A DNA stretch of 23,686 bases from JAJFKJ01 sp964443025 (lineage in GTDB: Bacteria; Pseudomonadota; Gammaproteobacteria; JABCZS01), in assembly GCA_964443025.1 (NCBI GenBank), contig CAYUEL010000012.1, forward strand, positions 1 through 23,686. Direction: 5' to 3'. The notes below the pieces were generated by a model, which saw nothing but the letters and a program-made list of their open reading frames with translations, ran no database searches and had not been told where the DNA came from. Positions 20,785 through 23,686 of this stretch are shown here, piece by piece (the stretch's first letter is position 1; each line of letters starts with the position of its first letter). The translations under genes were made by a program, and so were the position numbers.

Positions 20785-22055
20785 TGCTTAAACGTTTTTT
20801 TAAACCGTTCTTAGCCCATTACATCCTGTTAGGTGTTGTAATGGGCTTTATTACAGGCGTTTTAGCGCATCATTATCAAGATGTTTCATGGGTTCAATCT
20901 ACTTTAATAGAAAATATTCTCGCACCTGGCGGGGATGTTTTTTTAATGATCATGAAATTTTTTGTTGTACCAACGATCGTCACATCATTGGTTGTGGCGT
21001 TATATGATTTAAGTATTCATCATACAGCGGCACGCATTGGTTTTAAAACCATTGGGCTTTATGTCTTAACAACATTATTTGCCGTGGTGTTAGCGATGAC
21101 ATTTGCAACGCTGTTTGATGTAGGTTCGGATATTAAAGGTCAATTGGCTATAGATACCGCTGTTCCAGTACAAATGGAAATGCCCTCGATCAGCACGATT
21201 TTAAGTAATTTTATTTTTGTGGATATTACCGACATTATCAGTGGTCGCAATGTGTTAATTCTGGTGATTGCCGCCATGGTATTTGGATTTGCTTTAAGTT
21301 TTTGCGGTAAACCCGGCGAAAAAATATACAAAGGATTTGAGTATTTGCAAACTTGCGTGTTGGCTTGCGTGATGGGGGTGGTATATGCCTCACCTATTGG
21401 TGTATTTTTATTAGTAGGTTATGCTTTTTCACAAAGTGGGTTAACGCTTTTACCCGCATTGGCTGAATATATCGTGCTAAGTTTATTGGTGATGGTATTA
21501 CATGTGGGAATCACTTCATGGTTTTTCCTGAAAAAATTATGCGGATTACCATTAGGTATTTTCTTTAAAAAGATGCGCGTTGCATTGATGTTAGCATTCA
21601 GCAGCGACAGCAGTCATGTGGCGATGCCCGTGACATTGCAAACCATGCAAGAAAAACTAGGTGTTTCTCATACATTAACATCGCTAACGATTCCATTAGG
21701 CTCCACCATTAACATGGATGGTGGCGCGATATTGCAAGGAATGGCAACAGTATTTATCGCTCATTATTTTGGTATTGATTTAACGTTTACGCATTATGCG
21801 TTAATCGCTTTTGTGACGGTGTTAGCAACCATTGGTACGGCTGCTTTACCGGGTGTGGGAATATTTACGCTCATGCTCGTATTACAAACCGTTGGATTGC
21901 CGGTAGAAGGTGTGGCTTTAATCATTGGCGTTGACCGCATTTTAGGCATGTTTCGTACTACCGTAAATGTGGTAGGCGATGCGATTATCACCTGTTACAT
22001 TGCTTCCAGTGAAAATGAAATGGATAAGAAAGTTTATTTGGATAAAAGTGATTAA
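20784..22055 (+). CDS. Dicarboxylate/amino-acid:cation symporter family (SDF) protein
   Basis: A 423-residue membrane carrier of the SDF/DAACS family (GltP, DctA, EAAT), which uses Na+ or H+ gradients. Visible landmarks are the serine-rich hairpin-1 tip (SSDSS, 273-277), the NMDGG Na+ site in segment 7 (310-314), the hairpin-2 region TIGTAALPGVGIF (349-361), and segment 8 with D384, R391, N395 and D399. The position matching GltPh D394, which holds the substrate amino group, is G388 here; DctA has Ser there. That suggests a substrate without an amino group, such as a dicarboxylate, but this is inference. The start overlaps the ssb stop by one base; the stop overlaps the convergent gene by four. 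Confidence 0.88.
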   Translation: MLKRFFKPFLAHYILLGVVMGFITGVLAHHYQDVSWVQSTLIENILAPGGDVFLMIMKFFVVPTIVTSLVVALYDLSIHHTAARIGFKTIGLYVLTTLFAVVLAMTFATLFDVGSDIKGQLAIDTAVPVQMEMPSISTILSNFIFVDITDIISGRNVLILVIAAMVFGFALSFCGKPGEKIYKGFEYLQTCVLACVMGVVYASPIGVFLLVGYAFSQSGLTLLPALAEYIVLSLLVMVLHVGITSWFFLKKLCGLPLGIFFKKMRVALMLAFSSDSSHVAMPVTLQTMQEKLGVSHTLTSLTIPLGSTINMDGGAILQGMATVFIAHYFGIDLTFTHYALIAFVTVLATIGTAALPGVGIFTLMLVLQTVGLPVEGVALIIGVDRILGMFRTTVNVVGDAIITCYIASSENEMDKKVYLDKSD

Positions 22056-23575
22056 TGTTTTAAAGTGTTCTCTGTTACAAACGCTGCCACTGTGCTGTTT
22101 CCTACCGTTGTTTTACTACCTTGACCTTTAGCTGAAATATTCGATGTAATTGTGGTTTGATTATATTGCGGAAGTGCTTGGGGATTATAAGCAGTAGAAT
22201 TACCTGTTTTTAGACTTACCACGGAATTAGGTACGTTTACTTCGCCGCCTTCACTCGCTTCGATTCTTCCTTCAACTTTAAGGATCGAATTGTTATTGTT
22301 ATTTCTCGTTTCAGACGAATTAAATTCGCGCGCAAAATCTTGTTGAGGATTAAGCAGGTTAATAGTATTTTGAGGGATGGAGCTATTGAAATGATTCATC
22401 CAAATGTTAGCAATATTTTTTTGAATTTTCTCATCCAGTTCATTGATAACTCGCGAATTCACATTCGACATGAGGCTCATTGCCACAATGATAGACCCTT
22501 GAACTGCATGAATATAGGGTCCGACCACAGCGCCATAAACAAAATTTACCCCATTGCCATCGACCATTAAATTGATTTTTTTATTATCAGGAAGAGTATA
22601 TTGTGTAATGTCGGAAACAGATTTCTTTGTTAGATTTTGTAAATTAGTTGCATCTAATTCATCATCTGATGAAGTACAAGAAGCGATAAAAACATTATCT
22701 TTAAGTTGATACCAATCATTGCCCCTTAAACATTTATTACCTGTTGCGCAAAATATTATATCTGCTTGACTCAATAATTCATTTCGTTGTTGTTGAGTAT
22801 GCACAATAGAAGGCCCTCTACTTAACGTTATTATATTGCGTATGGGATTAATATCATAAGCAGCCACTTTAACACGCATTCTTGTCAACTCTTCTAGAAT
22901 CCCTTCGCCGACTTTGCCTAAACCTAATACCGCGGCGCTTGTACGCTCCGACATTTCACTAGCAACCCCTCTTAAAATTGTATCGGCTGCTCGTACAATG
23001 GATTTTCCGACATTAAAATCTTCCGTGCGTTTGAGTGGGCTTCGTGCTACTGAATAAATGGGGTAAATATTTCGACCATTTAATTGTTGTAAAGATTCTT
23101 CATATTTTTGTTGTCCATTTTCGGTATCTTCAATAATACCGATGAGACGCGATTGAATATCTTGATCATTATTAAACGCTTCTAACGCGGGTGCAAAATA
23201 ACCGCCGATATCTAAGATGATTACTTTCTCACCGAGCTTAACTTTATATTTTATAAATTTTACAGCATTTTCGGGGTGTGCAAGGTAGGCTCGATCAACA
23301 TTATCAGCTAAAGCCTCACCGTATTCATCACGCAACCACGTCATGATATTTTCGTTTTTTGTTGAGCTTTTTGGAATAATCGCAACGATATCACCTATTT
23401 CTTCTAGCGCTATTAAATAGCGAACGGTGGTGGGAAGCGCATGAAGCGAGATAATAATTTTAATTTTTTCATTTTGATTGTGAACAGGATAGGTTTTTAA
23501 GATTTCACTAAAAAATGGTTGTGTGTGTAAGCGGCTATCATTTCCTTCTATTTGAAATGGTAGGTTTCTAGGCAT
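22052..23575 (-). CDS. S-adenosylhomocysteine hydrolase-like protein, probably not a hydrolase
   Basis: The 507-residue product resembles S-adenosylhomocysteine hydrolase across its fold: SLHALPTTVRYLIALEEIG (43-61) with H45, LDIGG (121-125) against family LDDGG, IIEDTENG (147-154) against SEETTTG, a Rossmann motif VLGLGKVGEG (216-225), D241 at the second strand, and ATGNKCLRGNDWYQLKDN (277-294) against TTGNKD. Key catalytic positions differ: DDGG is DIGG, the histidine of GHFDNEID is a serine (SSDDELD), and the active-site histidine of CATGHPS is absent. The C-terminal Lys/Tyr tail is replaced by about 90 residues rich in Asn, Ser and Thr (from 418). NAD binding is likely; the reaction is unknown. 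AAGGAAA precedes the ATG at 23575. Confidence 0.75.
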   Translation of the reverse strand: MPRNLPFQIEGNDSRLHTQPFFSEILKTYPVHNQNEKIKIIISLHALPTTVRYLIALEEIGDIVAIIPKSSTKNENIMTWLRDEYGEALADNVDRAYLAHPENAVKFIKYKVKLGEKVIILDIGGYFAPALEAFNNDQDIQSRLIGIIEDTENGQQKYEESLQQLNGRNIYPIYSVARSPLKRTEDFNVGKSIVRAADTILRGVASEMSERTSAAVLGLGKVGEGILEELTRMRVKVAAYDINPIRNIITLSRGPSIVHTQQQRNELLSQADIIFCATGNKCLRGNDWYQLKDNVFIASCTSSDDELDATNLQNLTKKSVSDITQYTLPDNKKINLMVDGNGVNFVYGAVVGPYIHAVQGSIIVAMSLMSNVNSRVINELDEKIQKNIANIWMNHFNSSIPQNTINLLNPQQDFAREFNSSETRNNNNNSILKVEGRIEASEGGEVNVPNSVVSLKTGNSTAYNPQALPQYNQTTITSNISAKGQGSKTTVGNSTVAAFVTENTLKH

Positions 23576-23610
23576 TCGAATGTTTCCTTACTATTTTTTT
23601 GAGTCACTTA

Positions 23611-23639
23611 ATAATATAATACATTTTATGCAAAATCAA
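23611..23639 (-). promoter_or_regulatory. Probable sigma-70 promoter of the SAHH-like gene
   Basis: On the minus strand, TTGATT (23639-23634) is separated by 17 bases from TATTAT (23616-23611), matching 4 and 5 of 6 consensus bases. Transcription would begin about 30 bases before the ATG at 23575 and include the AAGGAAA ribosome binding site. The sequence between is strongly AT-rich. Confidence 0.55.
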
Positions 23640-23686
23640 CCCACAACAACGGTTCGATCCGTGATAAACGCTTCTGATGGTGGGCA
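23628..23686 (+). CDS. Possible start of a divergent gene, cut by the window end
   Basis: An ATG at 23628 opens a frame that stays open for 19 codons (MQNQPTTTVRSVINASDGG) and leaves the window. A perfect TATAAT at 23615-23620 ends seven bases before this ATG, again the leaderless arrangement seen ahead of the MFS gene, but it overlaps the -10 of the opposite-strand promoter. There is no Shine-Dalgarno sequence. The peptide is too short to identify; it may be a real divergent gene or chance. Confidence 0.3.
   Translation, partial: MQNQPTTTVRSVINASDGG

Overview
The window reads as chromosomal DNA of a moderately AT-rich gammaproteobacterium. The ribosomal proteins, SecY, RpoA and UvrA are all clearly of the gammaproteobacterial type, and the order S10-spc-alpha is the usual one. 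Two eukaryote-like protein kinases downstream suggest a host-associated lineage such as the Legionellales/Coxiellales; that placement is inference, since no rRNA or other marker in the window proves it.

Bases 1-13374 hold one long plus-strand block. It contains a short leader (two hairpins and a boxA-like element), the S10 operon (rpsJ, rplC, rplD, rplW, rplB, rpsS, rplV, rpsC, rplP, rpmC, rpsQ), the spc operon (rplN, rplX, rplE, rpsN, rpsH, rplF, rplR, rpsE, rplO, secY, rpmJ) and the alpha operon (rpsM, rpsK, rpsD, rpoA, rplQ). Spacing is tight, with 1-4 base overlaps in several places. The one departure from the standard order is that rpmD (L30) is missing between rpsE and rplO. A probable promoter with an extended -10 precedes rpsM, and a weaker one precedes rpmJ.

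Bases 13375-13537, between the convergent rplQ and uvrA, are filled by a compound palindromic repeat: tandem 18-bp units inside a 27-bp perfect inverted repeat. It probably also serves as a bidirectional transcription end.

Bases 13538-22055 carry uvrA (minus strand) and then, on the plus strand, kinase 1, kinase 2, an MFS transporter, ssb and a dicarboxylate/amino-acid:cation symporter-like gene. From memory, uvrA / MFS / ssb is a common gammaproteobacterial neighbourhood (for example in Pseudomonas), so the two kinases look like an insertion into an otherwise conserved housekeeping locus. Both kinases have an N-terminal helical region and an unusual insertion between the APE-like motif and helix F, so they are probably ancient duplicates. 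Kinase 2 has all canonical catalytic residues; kinase 1 is a non-RD kinase with HQD and DLG.

Bases 22052-23575 (minus strand) encode a protein that aligns by eye over its whole fold with S-adenosylhomocysteine hydrolase but lacks several catalytic residues and ends in an Asn/Ser/Thr-rich tail of about 90 residues. The final 111 bases hold its promoter and possibly the first codons of a divergent gene that leaves the window. No stretch longer than 300 bases lacks a gene. No tRNA, rRNA, CRISPR array, insertion sequence or transposase was seen.
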